From Dichomitus squalens LYAD-421 SS1 (taxonomy: Eukaryota > Basidiomycota > Agaricomycetes > Polyporales > Polyporaceae): a stretch of 49,137 nt of DNA. Below the pieces are notes generated by a model. The model had not been told where the DNA came from. It worked only from the letters and a program-made list of their open reading frames with translations, and made no database searches. Each line of letters opens with the position of its first letter. The stretch's first letter is position 1. Location: assembly GCF_000275845.1 (NCBI RefSeq), contig NW_006766986.1, forward strand, positions 1 through 49,137, in the 5' to 3' direction. Positions 24,333-39,692 of the stretch are shown piece after piece. Position numbers and translations under genes: made by a program.

Positions 24333-25447
24333 ATGGCATCCTCCGAAGTACTTCTTGAGGAACAGCCTCTGCTGGGCGAGCATGAAAAGCAGTATGTGGC
24401 TCAGGTTCACTTGGGCAGCATCAATATCAGGCCCCTGCAATACTGTAAGTGGCAGTGTTCTCCCCTCCAGCTATATAGGAACATTCTGACATGCGTCTGG
24501 ACTAGCTGAGGTGCCTAGAGCTGTCAAGACCGGTATTGATGCAATGCGCAATGATTCTCTAACCCGGTATATCAGGGTGAGTCTCGAGTAACACAGATGA
24601 ACATTTGAGTGGACAGACGCTTACTGGCACGTGTAGGCGAGCGACTTCTCACCCACTGTCTATAATCTCCGGGAATATATCGGGGGGACAATTGTACACA
24701 TCCAAGCGATCCGCCAGCGTCGAGACCTCACAATTGACCACGGCGATGCGATATGCTCCTTGTACGTCGAGCGCAGCAGGAATGGCTCATCTCTAGGTAT
24801 TCGCCCTCCTGATCTCAATCACAGTCGCCTGCCCGGGGACAAGGATAGCAAGCTACCTTCACTGATACCCAGCCTGCTGCGCAAGACGCAGCCCAAGGAA
24901 TCCATCAAGGTGGACATTTCTTTACATGACTCGATTAACCATGATCAGTTGACCATGTCTTCAGCGATCAAAGGAGGTCCGCAGTGCCATCGACACCTTG
25001 GTGAAGGACAACCTTGGCGATCGATACGCAGACATGATTGAGATCACACACCTTGGTACTTCGCCGGAGAAGCAAGGCCTTGGTTACGGCACAGCATTGG
25101 TGAAAGTGGTCACCGACATTGTGAGTAGTGTAAACGGACCGCAGGAGAACAATGGTATTGATCATTTCTATCGTCGTGATGCAGGCAGATGGACAAGGCC
25201 TCGCGGTGACCTTGATCACAACGGATGCTTACAGGTTTTACGAGTTCGTCGGGTTTGAGCTTGTCGCAGAGAAGCTCGTCGGAGTAGACAATCCAACTTG
25301 GGATGGTGCACCGGTTCCCATCCGCCTTGTGAGTGGTGCCAATCGTGTTGTCAATATCATAGTGGCAGCGCTGAGGACATTTACACGCAGATGCTGAGGG
25401 AACCTCACCGGCCTGGCAGCTGGGAGAAGCAGATGCGTCATAAATAG
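24333..25447 (+). CDS. GNAT family N-acetyltransferase
   Basis: Exons 24333-24444, 24506-24576, 24637-24909, 24965-25120, 25185-25328 and 25391-25447 give 270 aa with no internal stop. The acetyl-CoA binding loop is QGLGYG (residues 189-194), preceded by ITHLGTSPEK and followed by ALVKVVTDI. Further on, ADGQGLAVTLITTDAYRFYE and FVGFELVAEK form the usual last strands of the fold. The layout resembles a group of basidiomycete acetyltransferases of unknown substrate. The last intron (25329-25390) was chosen because it yields an 18-residue tail (MLREPHRPG...) in place of an extension of 22 unrelated residues. The part of exon 3 after about residue 103 is poorly conserved and might hide another splice event. 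GC-rich inverted repeats flank the gene. Confidence 0.8.
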
Positions 25448-25545
25448 GAGAACTCAACCTCTGGAGCACCTTCGTTGTCGAGTTTGGACTACGTGGATCT
25501 CGGGCAGGACACTATAGTACTGCAACTTTCTCAATGGGGTTTGTT

Positions 25546-25586
25546 GCGGGCTGCGGTCGGGCTTCGCCCTCCAGGCCTCAGCCCGC
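25546..25586. repeat. Imperfect GC-rich stem-loop
   Basis: GCGGGCTG (25546-25553) pairs with CAGCCCGC (25579-25586), and there is further broken pairing inside. It lies about 100 bp past the GNAT stop codon. No function is known. Confidence 0.45.
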
Positions 25587-25703
25587 TCTTCCTGACTAGC
25601 TGAGGAGTGCCTGCGATCCTGTGAGACTCGCCTAGCTGCACTTGTGCACCTGGAAAACGAACCGCAACCCCACACGGAGTGGCATATATCGGCCTACAGC
25701 CTA

Positions 25704-25726
25704 CCTGGCCACTTCCCGTGGCCAGG
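25704..25726. repeat. Perfect 9-bp inverted repeat
   Basis: CCTGGCCAC (25704-25712) and GTGGCCAGG (25718-25726) are separated by 5 nt, downstream of the GNAT gene. It may form a hairpin in the transcript if the 3' UTR reaches this far. Confidence 0.5.
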
Positions 25727-26368
25727 GATCACTTCGACTTAGGTTCACGAGATCTAGGTTGGAGACACCTCATCTAGAACGAATTGGCACTAGCTATTTT
25801 GTCAAGGTGAGATCTAGCCTTGAGTCGGGACGAGACAGTCCGTCGGATTCGTGCTAATATGCCGACCGAGTCTAGCCAGATGCCTGACTAGCTACACACA
25901 CAGGGTTCAAATGCCAATGGGAAGCATGCACCGGTTACCTTGCTGCCCCGGCTCAACGTGTACCCTGTTGCGAAGTCATGATAAGTTAACGGACGTAGCG
26001 CATGTCGTGGCCACTGGAGCGAATTCAATCGCAGGCTGTGGAGGTGAAGTGTAACTGCTGGAGCAACAACGCGAATACACGGTACGGGAGTCATGTTATG
26101 TGCAACGAGAGCAGGAGACAAGGCGCGGGACTGGTACATGTAGACTCAAAGTAGTATCGACGATATAAAGCGTTCGGTATAGATACAATCGTGCGATTGC
26201 GTGTCGAATCGTATTTAAGTATGCATAAAATCACGTCGCATCCGCGATGTTCAAGTCCATGTCGTAGAATTCGTATCTATGTCCGAGAGGAGCGAGATCG
26301 GTCCAGGATGTTTTTGGCTGGTTTCATCAAGTCTTCGGGAAACAGTAGTGAATAGTCTCTATGCTCTT

Positions 26369-29009
26369 TCACGCAGGGGCCGTAGTAGCCGCAGCGGGAG
26401 CAGACGTGGTCGTAGCAGCAGCCGGAGCGGTGCCTGCAGGCACGGCGACCGTTGAGCCGCCGCAAACCACCTGTGTTGAATCGGGTGCGGGGCCCCAAAC
26501 GTTGGGATATACACAACCCGCGATCTCGGTCATCTTCGAGCTGGTATCTTGCGGGTCCGCCCAGCCGTCGCCCGCCGTAACGGAGGCCCCGGTGAACGTA
26601 GGGGGCGGGAGGGTGATGGGCGCGTTCGTGGGCGTGTACATGGGTAATTGAGCAGGGTCCGCGCCGTTGACGTTGGATATCGCAGGCGGGGGGTATTGGG
26701 AGAATGACGCGAGAGCGGTGGCGGCGATCGTGCCTGCACCCGACCCTCCGGTTTGCCAGGGTTGGTACTGGCCGTCCCAAGGGACGTTTTGAGGGAACCC
26801 ATCGGCAACGCATAGTCCGAGGGCCGAGCGAGGGTCGTCCGGGATCCAGCCTGAGAGGCAGGTTTAGAATACCGGTGGAGATCGGCTCAACAGGTCACTC
26901 ACCATTTTGCAGGCCAAGTGAGTAAGACCAGAAAGGCGCTTCGACTTTGCCAGTAACGGAGGAGTTGCCGACCTTCCACGTCCAGTAGAAGTAGCCTGGT
27001 AGGGCCATAGAATTCATCTGAGACATGACAAAGTTCTTAATGCCGGTCTTCATGTCGTCAGTCCAGGTTTGCCAGTCATCCCACGTGGGGCAGTCGGTGA
27101 GCGTAGAGTTCTGACCGACGTTGAGGACCCATTTGCCACAGTTATTGATCGCACCGCTGAACTCCCCGGAAATCGTGATGCCGAAGTCGGACTGGGACTG
27201 GTTGTTCGTGTAAGCGACGCAGCCGACCTGGGGCCAGTAATCGAGGGGGTGATTGAAATCGCCACCGAACGCGACGTACGGATGCGTATCGAGCATGATA
27301 CGCTACCAAAACGAGATATCAATATCATAAACGTAGTGTCGCGAATGGAAGCACCCACGTCCGACCCAGGGAGGAAGTCCTTCCACGAGGCATCCGACTG
27401 GAAACCGTCATGTATGGCAATGTACGGACCCTTGCCGATGCCGGTGATATTGCGGATGATATCATGTGCCTGCAGGTAGCTGCAAGGCGCGTGAGATCGG
27501 CCCTTCCCTGACCTGTCTTGAATCGCAGGGAACAGACTTACAACCGCGTCAACTGGTCGCGACCGATGATTCCCAGAAGCGGTTCATTGATCGGCCCAAA
27601 GATCTGTACGACATCAGAGTATCCTTCCTGGCTGAAGAACTCCGTGAGGAAGCGGACGTAGTCCATGGTCCGCTGAGCGTTCGCGATGCCCATGTACCCG
27701 TTCAGGAAGTTGATGGGACCGAGGCGGCCAGAATGGTTGTAGCCGTTCTGCGAGCCAGGTACGGTGTGCAGCTCCAAGTACATACGCAGGCCGTACTTGC
27801 GCGCCCACTGGATCGCGAGGAGAACGTAATCCCATGCCTTGTTGGCGAGGAACGGTTCGCCCGGCCAGGTCTCGATGGCCCAGTAAGGCACGGGGAGACG
27901 GACCCAGTTGAGACCGGCGCCTGCGATCGCGGCAAAATCTTGCTCAGTCTGTGTGACCAGGCCAACGTGAGCCTGCGTAGATAAGCGTCGGACACGGAAA
28001 GGCACTCACAATGAACGTCTTATAGTGGTCCTCGATCTGACCGATCCCACCGCCCTCGGTCGTGTCGTTGAGCATCGCAACGCTCAAACTCCATTCGTCG
28101 ACGGCCTGCCCGGTAGGAAGCGCGGGGGTCGGCGTCACATTCTGGTACTTCTCGAACAGGGAGGGCACGATAAAGGGCTCGAGAACGAGCCAGCCGCCGA
28201 GGTTCACACCCCGGATTTGGTCGGTGGAGTAGTCCCACGGCTCGGCGAGCGACTTGGTGAACGACTGCGCGCGCGCGCTGTTGTTGAACGGGTCCTTCGG
28301 ATCGTCGACCCCTGGATGATAAAAGTAGAAGAGGTGCGTAAAGTATGATGTCAGCGTGTCGGGCGCGTGAGAGCGAGGTGGGAAGATCCTGGGACGCACA
28401 GAAGCCGCCGAACTTGTTCGTGTACGTGAACGACGTGCCGTCGGACATGACCACCGTCGAGCCGTCCCCACCCGTCACGGCGCCGGTAGGCGACTCGGGA
28501 TTCGAACCTGAGCTGCCACCCGACTTGTTCCCGGAGTGCCCGGAGTGACTTTTCGTCAAGACCACCGGAAGAACCACGGCGAGGACGATGATAACGATCG
28601 CGGCGATACCGACACCTAGCCAGATGTAGAGACGTCTCCGCCGCGAGGTGGGACGCGCCCCCTGGACATCGCGTGACTCCTTGTAAGCAAGCGCGGCTTC
28701 CCCAGCTGGTCCCTCGGAGTCCTCGAGCTTCGTGTGATCGAAGAGCATGGGACGCGACGATGACGGAGACGGGGACGCGACCACATACGAGTTGCGCACA
28801 CCTGTATCGGTGAGCGTCGCCGCAAAGGAGTTCCGGTTCACCATCGGGGTCGGGGGATCCAAGTTCCCTGGCTGGTTCAACGGGGTGTCGGGACCTGGCG
28901 TTTCAGGAGCATCATGGACAGTGGTCGCCGGAGGAGGGACGTCGATAACCTGGGAGGGGTCGGCGAAAGGGGAGGGGGCGGCGACGTCTTCTCGAGAGCC
29001 GGAGGACAT
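26369..29009 (-). CDS. GH5 exo-beta-1,3-glucanase, type II membrane protein
   Basis: Exons 29009-28400, 28311-28010, 27948-27542, 27479-27359, 27302-26903 and 26850-26369 give 773 aa. Residues 1-125 are a disordered, Pro/Ser-rich cytosolic tail. RRRR then precedes one membrane helix (about 127-152), followed by a Gly/Ser-rich linker and a glucan 1,3-beta-glucosidase domain starting near GVNLGGWLVLEPF. The acid/base Glu is in FGPINEP (about residue 426), and the nucleophile Glu is in ISGEFSGAINNC (about 527). DRIMLDTHPY is also typical. The C-terminus is an Ala/Thr-rich tail, likely O-glycosylated. The arrangement fits an enzyme anchored in the plasma membrane with the catalytic part outside, acting in cell-wall glucan remodelling (inference). 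The splice between exons 1 and 2 rebuilds NKFGGFW, a family motif. Confidence 0.93.
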
Positions 29010-31444
<2,435 letters not shown>

Positions 31445-32050
31445 ACGCCGAGTGCGCTCCGGGTAGCACGCAGCGCGAACAGCGGTGAATTCGGCCGAGG
31501 AAGCGACAGATTTGACAGAACGTTTGGGAGCCCTTGGTTATCATGCTATGGAAGCCGTGTACGATAGCGTGCGTTTCGCGGCATCGACTGCCTATAAGTA
31601 AACAGGGAGGCCGACTTGGGTCGAACGAAGAGGAACGTGCTGCTCGTACGCATGTGTAGCTTAGCTATAGGCCGAATAGTAGGAGAAACAAGTGTGGTAG
31701 TGCTCATGTGGTCAGGCGGGGCAGCTCGTCGTTCGGAGTCGAGGTCCGATGGGCACAACGAGTAGACATCGTTGCCGAGGCCTGCTGGACGCTGGATGGG
31801 TGCATGCATGCGATGGCGAGTTTGAGGGCTCCTCGCAAGAAAGCAGCACATAAGATGTGAACATTAGCCGTATCATTCAGTCGAGCGTGAGCGTGAGTGC
31901 ATCCTGTACGTACGTACGACTCAGCGTCCCCATCCGTCGCTCCTTGCCAATCCGCCCCCATCGTCTCCTTTCCCTCGCCCGCCCTCCCCCGCTCCCGGCC
32001 CCCGTCTCTCCTTACTGTCCTTCCTGTTCATATCTCTCTCGACGTCTGCA
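31445..32050. other. Intergenic region FUR1 to EMG1
   Basis: No gene is recognised. The last 120 bases are a strongly C/T-rich leader typical of highly expressed fungal genes and probably belong to EMG1. Confidence 0.5.
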
Positions 32051-33507
32051 ATGTCCCCCGCGTCCCCCGTGCCCCGCCGCCGCCGCCATTCTGGCAACAT
32101 CACTCGCCCCGTCGTCTCGCCCGTCGAGCAGCGCGCAACCCTCGACGCAGACGTCCCCGCCCGCCCCAAGTCTACGCCCCCCAACGACCGCCGCGAGCGG
32201 GCCAAGCGCGACGCTGACCACGTCGAAGAGTCCTCCTCGGACTCGAGCGGGGAGGAGTCCGAAAAGGAAGCCGATGGCGACTCGACCGGTGCAGATGTCA
32301 TGCAGATCGACCGTTTTTCTGCATCTCACTCTCCTACCGCTGCCACCACCGCTTCCCTACACAACTCCGCCGTCCTCGCAGACTCAAAAGTAAACGAGAG
32401 GCCGACCCGCCCGCTCCCGTCTTCTTCGAAGGCTAGAAAAATGCAGCAGCAGCAGACGAGCAACAACCCGCTTATGCAGCAGGCCAACCCGCTCATGCTC
32501 CCCGTCCAGGCGCACGTCGCCAAGAGCGGCCCGGCCTCGACCCAGCGCAAGCTGTACGTTATCTTGGAGCAGGCGTGTCTGGAGGCGTACCGGGTCAGCA
32601 CAGCGGGCAGGGCCAAGAACGGACGCGAGGGAGACGTCAAGTACGCCCTCCTCAACTGCGACGATCACCAGGGCATCTTGGCCAAGACGGGGAGGGACAT
32701 CGCGGACGCGAGGCCGGACATCACTCATCAGGTGCGTTTTACTGGCTGTTTTTGCGTGCGGGGACAGGTTTTTCTGACCGTGTGTTGCGCGCGTGGGTAG
32801 TGCTTGTTGACGCTGCTCGATTCGCCGCTCAACAAGGCGGGCCTGCTGCAAGTCTACATCCACACCGCAAGGGGCGTTCTCATCGAGGTCAACCCTCATG
32901 TGAGGATTCCGCGGACGTTCAAGCGGTTCAGCGGCTTGATGGGTGCGTCGCATGGCTTGCACACTTTTTTCCCATTGGGTGCTGACTGGCAGCTATCAGT
33001 GCAATTGCTGCACAAGCTCTCGATCCGTGGTGTCAACGGGCCGGAAAAACTTCTCAAGGTCATCAAGGTACGTCCATCTGCCGCACGCCCTGCTTGTACG
33101 ATCGCGATAATATCACATCTTATACGTATTAGAACCCGGTGACCGACCACCTTCCTGCAAACACGATAAAGCTCAGTACGTACCTGCGTCTGGCACGTTC
33201 GTCGCCATACTTACGTGAACATGATCTACAGCTTTGTCTGGAGATGCACCAGTGGTGAAGTTGTCGAAGTATCTCCCCACGCTGCCGGAAACACACCACA
33301 TCGCCGTGTTCGTGGGTGCCATGGCTCGCGGGAAGGACGACTTTGCGGACGGCATCGTCGACGAGAAGATAGGAATCAGTCAGTTCCCGTTGAGCGCATC
33401 GGTCGCGTGTGGCAAGGTAAGTAACCTCCGGTTAGAGACGCGATATGGGTTATTGATGTGCTGTGCAGTTCTGTTGCGCACTTGAGGACCTCTGGGACAT
33501 CGTTTGA
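32051..33507 (+). CDS. EMG1: 18S rRNA pseudouridine N1-methyltransferase (Emg1/Nep1)
   Basis: Methylates the hypermodified pseudouridine of 18S rRNA (position 1191 in yeast) and is needed for small-subunit assembly. Exons 32051-32731, 32801-32942, 33000-33067, 33133-33175, 33232-33416 and 33469-33507 give 385 aa. The SPOUT-type domain begins near residue 167 ([15 protein letters not shown]) and contains [63 protein letters not shown] and [13 protein letters not shown], and ends in [10 protein letters not shown]. The first 166 residues are a low-complexity Ser/Asp/Glu-rich extension absent from yeast Emg1 (252 aa). No start codon closer to the domain is supported, because the frame is open from the ATG after the C/T-rich leader. 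Confidence 0.96.
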
Positions 33508-34277
33508 AGCACTGGTGCTGGCTCCTGTCGGTCTCGCCGTCGTCCCTGCTGTCCCCCGCCTCCTTTGCTGAATCTTGACGTTTGGGTAATATCGGATTGA
33601 AGCTGCTCGTATGTACATCTCACAATCTCTGCCGCTCATTCACCGCTCGCAACCACTGCATTTCAACCTGCACGCATCAGTTACATGCCACGAACCCTCC
33701 CCCATCCCCCACTAGCACACCATTTCAACAGGCAAAACCCCCTCCCCCTTCGGCCCTCACGCTGAACCCTCACAACGACTAGCTGGCGACCCCCTATGGG
33801 CGTGCCGATTCTCACAGTACTTTACGCGCGCCCGCTACGCCGGCTATTGTACGCACTGATAGTGTACTCAACCATCCCCCGAGTAGATGAGCCCGGTGCA
33901 TGTCGCGACTCAACTTGCGATCCCGGGCTCTGTACATCTGTAATCCACATGTGTTTGTAGCAGTACCATCTCATGCGCTACATCTATCGCGCGCTGTAAC
34001 ATTAATGCAGCACCAGAGTGGCAGGGCAGGTGATGGTCGTGGCGCAGGAGGAGCAGGCCAGGGCGCCTGAAGGGCTAAATGTAGACGATCATTTCCATAT
34101 ACGGTTCCTCTCCGACCTCATCATCCTTGTCCTCATCCTCTGTATCTCCACCCATCTGCCCCCGACTCTCACCAAACACCCACGTCCATCTTTCCATCGA
34201 TACCCTACACGCCTCCGTCTAGAACGACAACTCCATAGAGCACTCCCGACGGCCCAGGACAGCTAATCACATACACC
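33508..34277. other. Intergenic region EMG1 to SEC14
   Basis: No gene is recognised. It should hold the 3' UTR of EMG1 and the promoter of SEC14, with a C/T-rich leader at about 34100-34277. A pyrimidine-rich stretch at about 33690-33760 is of unknown meaning. Confidence 0.5.
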
Positions 34278-35511
34278 ATGAGCACCAACCAGGCGAGCGC
34301 AAGCCCCCTGCCCGAGGGCGTCACGGACCCCAACTACAAGCCTCCTCCCGGCCGCCTGGGCAACCTCACCGTTCCTCAGCAGCATGCACTCGAGAAGCTC
34401 AAGAAGGAGCTTCAGGACGGAGGCATTTTCGTTCCAGAGCGCCATGACGATGCGACTCTCCTCAGGTCAGTGTCAGTGTGCCTCATCGTCTGTGGGGCGC
34501 GCAGTAGCCACCTTCGGGAACTGCAGCGCGTCCCCGGACGGTGTGTCCTAGCACCTATGAGTAGTGTGCTGACGCCGGTATCCGTGGCCGTGCGCTAGGT
34601 TCCTGCGTGCGCGCAAGTTCGACGTGGAGAAGGCCAAGGTCATGATCATCTCGTGCGAGCAATGGAGGAAGGAGTTCGGCGTCGACGACATTTTGACGTG
34701 AGTCTATTACCTGCGCCTGTCCCTCCGTGGCGCCGGGCTGGGCGACGCTAACTGCGGAGCTTTCCCTCAGCACCTTTGACTTCCCGGAGAAGGAGGAGGT
34801 GGACAAGTACTACCCCCAGTACTACCACAAAACCGACAAGGTCCGTCCGTTCCTCATCGCTCCCCCATCGCGTCCCCGCTCACGCTCTATTCCCATCCAT
34901 CTCCATCGTCTGCGCCATGCTGTGTCGCTGGATATCCCCTGCGCGCCCGCCCCGCCCCCGGCGCCGCTACCTCACCGCCGCCGTCGTTATGCTCGCAGGA
35001 AGGGCGCCCGATCTACGTCGAGCGTCTGGGGCTGCTCGACATCAAGGCTCTCTATGCGATCACGACGCAGGACCGGCAGCTGAAGCGGCTCGTGTACGAG
35101 TACGAGAAGTTCCTCCGCGAGCGCCTGCCCGCGTGCTCGAAGGCGATCGGGCACCCCGTCGAGACGTCGTGCACGATCCTCGACCTCCAGAACGTCTCGC
35201 TGAGCAACTTCTACCGCGTCAAGGACTACGTCATGCAGGCCGCGTCCATCGGCCAGGACCGCTACCCGGAGACGATGGGCAAGTTCTTCATCATCAACGC
35301 GCCCTGGGCGTTCTCCACCGTCTGGACGTTCATCAAGCCCTGGCTCGACGAGGCCACCGTCGCCAAGATCGACATCTTGGGCAGCGGCTACAAGGACAAG
35401 CTCCTCGCCCAGATCCCCATAGAGAACCTCCCCAAGGAGTTCGGCGGCACGTGCCAGTGCCCGGGCGGATGCTCGTTGAGCGATGCTGGGCCTTGGAACC
35501 CTCCGAAGTAG
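34278..35511 (+). CDS. SEC14: Sec14 phosphatidylinositol/phosphatidylcholine transfer protein
   Basis: A cytosolic CRAL-TRIO lipid exchanger that supports Golgi secretion by coupling PC and PI metabolism (known in yeast). Exons 34278-34465, 34599-34697, 34771-34840 and 34999-35511 give 289 aa; yeast Sec14 has 304. The CRAL-TRIO N domain holds [16 protein letters not shown]. The lipid domain has [49 protein letters not shown] and KIDILGSGY, and ends with [15 protein letters not shown]. These match fungal Sec14 rather than more distant homologues. The third intron (158 nt) is long for this window and starts with the less common donor GTCCGT. Confidence 0.95.
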
Positions 35512-36019
35512 AATGGACAAGACGTGCGGTGTTCTCAGGGTTGATGACGGCTCGGCGGGAACGGCAGACACGGACCCGGTAGTAATGTAGTTTTACCCAA
35601 CTTTCTCGGAGGAGGCGAATCGCAGATGCTCAATTTCCTTGACTTGACCATGCGAGAATATTCTCTTCATCTATGTACACCGGCATGCAACCGACTGCAA
35701 GCTAAGCCCCGACATGAACCATTCTGACTTTTCCGTCTCACGCAGCTAGTTCAGCCAAGCAATCCCACGGATCAGGACATTATATGAAGTCATTCGTTTG
35801 CCATTCACATCCCAACATCAACATAATACAAGTGCACCCCACCATCGCCACAGCGCAAAGGAGATCGTCTCCGCCGGGCAGCAAGTCCAGGCGGAATGCA
35901 GGTCATGAGAAAGCGGGGGAAACAAAAGAACGGTAGCGTATGGTAGGGGTTATCTACTGCATCGACGGCACACGTGCACGCGCACGGGTCCTGCACACCT
36001 TCGCTTTTCCCGGCAACGC
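35512..36019. other. Convergent 3' region SEC14 / actin
   Basis: 508 bp lie between the stop codons of two convergent genes. It contains both 3' UTRs. I recognise no other feature. Confidence 0.55.
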
Positions 36020-37572
<1,553 letters not shown>

Positions 37573-38143
37573 GTTGTCGTGCTAGTTCGTTAAAGAGAAA
37601 GTAGTGAAGAAGAGACTGGGGACGTGCAGAGTATATATTGGCCGGCGCAGATGGGGCGGTGCGAGCGCAGCGAGCGGGTGAACCGGGATGGGTGTGAACC
37701 GATGTCGGATTTAAGGGTGAGCGTTGATGTGTGGGGGGGGAGAAGGGGCTGGAGACTGACCTCTTGGACTTGGACGATGTGGGAGATGAGAGCAAGACGA
37801 GACTCGGCGGTGGGGAGGGGCTTGGGCAAAGGGCGCTGCGCCTCTTCCCGTTATCGCGATTGCTTCAGGGCAGGCCACCGCGCACCCCAGCCGTCCCTCT
37901 CCCTCTCTGCTGCTGTCCCCGCCGCAGCCTCAGTTATTTGCGCCAACTCCGGGACTCGCAGTCTCCAAGTACATGCATTCAGACGGTGCGCAGTGTCGAG
38001 CGAGATAGCCAAGACATATCCCGATCCCCGACTACGGTCTCTTGTAGCCACGTGACTCGCCGATAGACGCCCATTGAGACGCGTACGCGTACCACACCCG
38101 CCACTAGTGCTACACAGTACTAACCACCCGACCCTCACCCGCC
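37573..38143. other. Divergent promoter region actin / RPN10
   Basis: 571 bp between two divergent start codons, carrying the promoters of both genes. The part next to actin holds the CCAAT/TATA cluster and a CT-rich leader. No further gene is seen. Confidence 0.6.
37632..37641 (-). promoter_or_regulatory. Actin core promoter: CCAAT overlapping TATATA
   Basis: On the actin strand, CCAAT (37641-37637) runs straight into TATATA (37637-37632), about 60 bp before the actin ATG at 37572. A C/T-rich leader follows. CCAAT boxes and C/T tracts are common in strong fungal promoters. The TATA spacing is short, so the transcript leader would be only about 25-35 nt. Confidence 0.6.
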
Positions 38144-39371
38144 ATGCCTCTCGAAGCAACCATCATCATCGTCGACAACTCAGAGTACATGCGCAATGGC
38201 GATTATCATCCAGACAGGTTTCGCGCACAGACAGACGCCGTCACCACCCTCTTCCAGACAAAGGTCGACTCCAACCCAGAGAACACCGTGGGCTTCATGA
38301 CCATGGCCGGCAAGGGGTCCGTATCCTAGTCTCTGCGCAAAGTACTCTTCATTTGACTAACTCTCATCTCCTCCAGACCAGAGGTTTTAGTAACAAACAC
38401 CAAGGAACTCGGTAATATCCTCGGCGCCATCCACCAAGCACAGGACATGCTCGGCGGGGCTACCAACATCCCAAATGCTATCGAGAAGGCTCTCCTCGCC
38501 CTCAAACACAGGTCAAACAAAAACCTCCGTCAGCGCATAGTCGTCTTCGTCGGCTCGCCCCTCGAGGGCCAGGCCGCAGACGACAAGTTCATGGTCAAGC
38601 TCGCCAAGCGGCTCAAGAAGAACAACGTCGCAGTCGACTTCATCGCCTTTGGCGACGGCATCGAGGAGGGCGAGCGGAGCATCCTCAAAACGTTCATCGA
38701 CAACGTGTCAAGCGCTGACAACAGGTCGGTCGCCGCGTCCCATTTCACCAGGACGCTCTCTGCGGAGTCGCTTACGTCCCGTCGTACAGTCATTACCTCT
38801 CTGTCCCTCCTGGCGCACATCTATTGTCCGACGTGATCCTCTCGTCACCCATCCTCGCCGGCGACCGGGGGATCCCAGAAGAAGCAATGGGCGATGCAGG
38901 TGCACCGGGCGGTACGGGCGCAGGCGGCTTCGAGTTCGGCGTCGACCCCAGTCTTGACCCGGAACTCGCAATGGTAAGTCGTCGTACGATCCGTCTTGGC
39001 TTGGCGAAGACAAGGTGTTCAATCCAGTATGTGTACAGGCACTGCGCATGTCGATGGAGGAGGAGCAGGCTCGCCAAGCCGCAGCTGCGCAGGCAGCGGC
39101 ACAAGCGTCTGGGACCGCTTCGTCCTCCGAACCGTCTGCTCCTGTCGCGCAAACGTCAGCAACAGCCCCAACAGCGGCGCAGCCCGCCGCGGCGACAGCG
39201 GGCGCTGCAGACGAGGAAGGGGAGGACGAAGATGCTATGCTCGCGCGGGCGTTAGCGCTGTCACAAGGGGAGGACGTCGAGATGGCAGCAGAGGATGAGA
39301 GCGAAGAGGACGCGATCAAGAGGGCGATCGAGATGAGCTTGAAGGGGGACGACAACCAGCAGCCGAAATGA
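38144..39371 (+). CDS. RPN10: 26S proteasome ubiquitin receptor Rpn10
   Basis: Binds polyubiquitin chains on the proteasome regulatory particle. Exons 38144-38316, 38377-38724, 38790-38973 and 39039-39371 give 345 aa. Residues 1-190 form a VWA domain ([53 protein letters not shown]). Three ubiquitin-interacting motifs follow: about 231-250 ([13 protein letters not shown]), 297-313 ([13 protein letters not shown]) and 324-338 ([13 protein letters not shown]). Yeast Rpn10 has one, so this resembles the longer human PSMD4. Ala/Ser-rich linkers separate them. The first intron has the unusual donor GTCCGT, and splicing there restores the GKGPEVLV strand. Confidence 0.96.
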
Positions 39372-39692
39372 GTGGTGGGGGTGCGGTGCTCGTCGTGCTG
39401 GTATATCCTGTTCCTTTTTCGCGCATGGCAGTCTTCATCTTCCTGTCGGAATATAATGTACATCATTCTCACCGGGGTGCAAGTCGCTACGCAATTGATC
39501 TCCGATGACTGCAGGCGCAGTGTCTCCGGATCGGATTTAAGTACGTAGTGGAGAGGCAGGACTCGGAGTATGCGATGGAAAGCGCGCGCGACACGTGCAA
39601 AACCATAACCCTAGATGTTCAGGCGCCCTTCAGGTGGGAGAGGCGGGACGAGGTCGGGAAGTTGACTGACGGCGACGACCACGCTTACCACC
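39372..39692. other. Intergenic region RPN10 to NDUFB7
   Basis: 321 bp with the 3' UTR of RPN10 and the promoter of the next gene. I see no further gene or repeat. Confidence 0.55.

Larger units (their letters stand above)
25448..26368. other. Intergenic region GNAT gene to GH5 gene
   Basis: The two genes converge here, so both 3' UTRs lie in this stretch. I see no further gene. Two stem-loop sequences (25546-25586 and 25704-25726) are listed separately. Confidence 0.5.

Noticed and set aside
25900..25930. tRNA-like B-box (GGGTTCAAATGCC)
   Set aside because: The T-stem does not pair and no acceptor stem is found at the proper distance.
27970..28009. 40-nt intron alternative in the GH5 gene, adding eight residues before TEQDF
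   Set aside because: Too short for this genome. The 61-nt intron gives the family-typical TFITEQDF junction.
28495..28515. tRNA-like B-box (ATTCGAACC)
   Set aside because: It lies inside the GH5 coding exon, with no matching A-box or cloverleaf around it.
32384..32962. 192-codon minus-strand frame over EMG1
   Set aside because: A shadow of the GC-rich EMG1 exons; it crosses a well-supported EMG1 intron.
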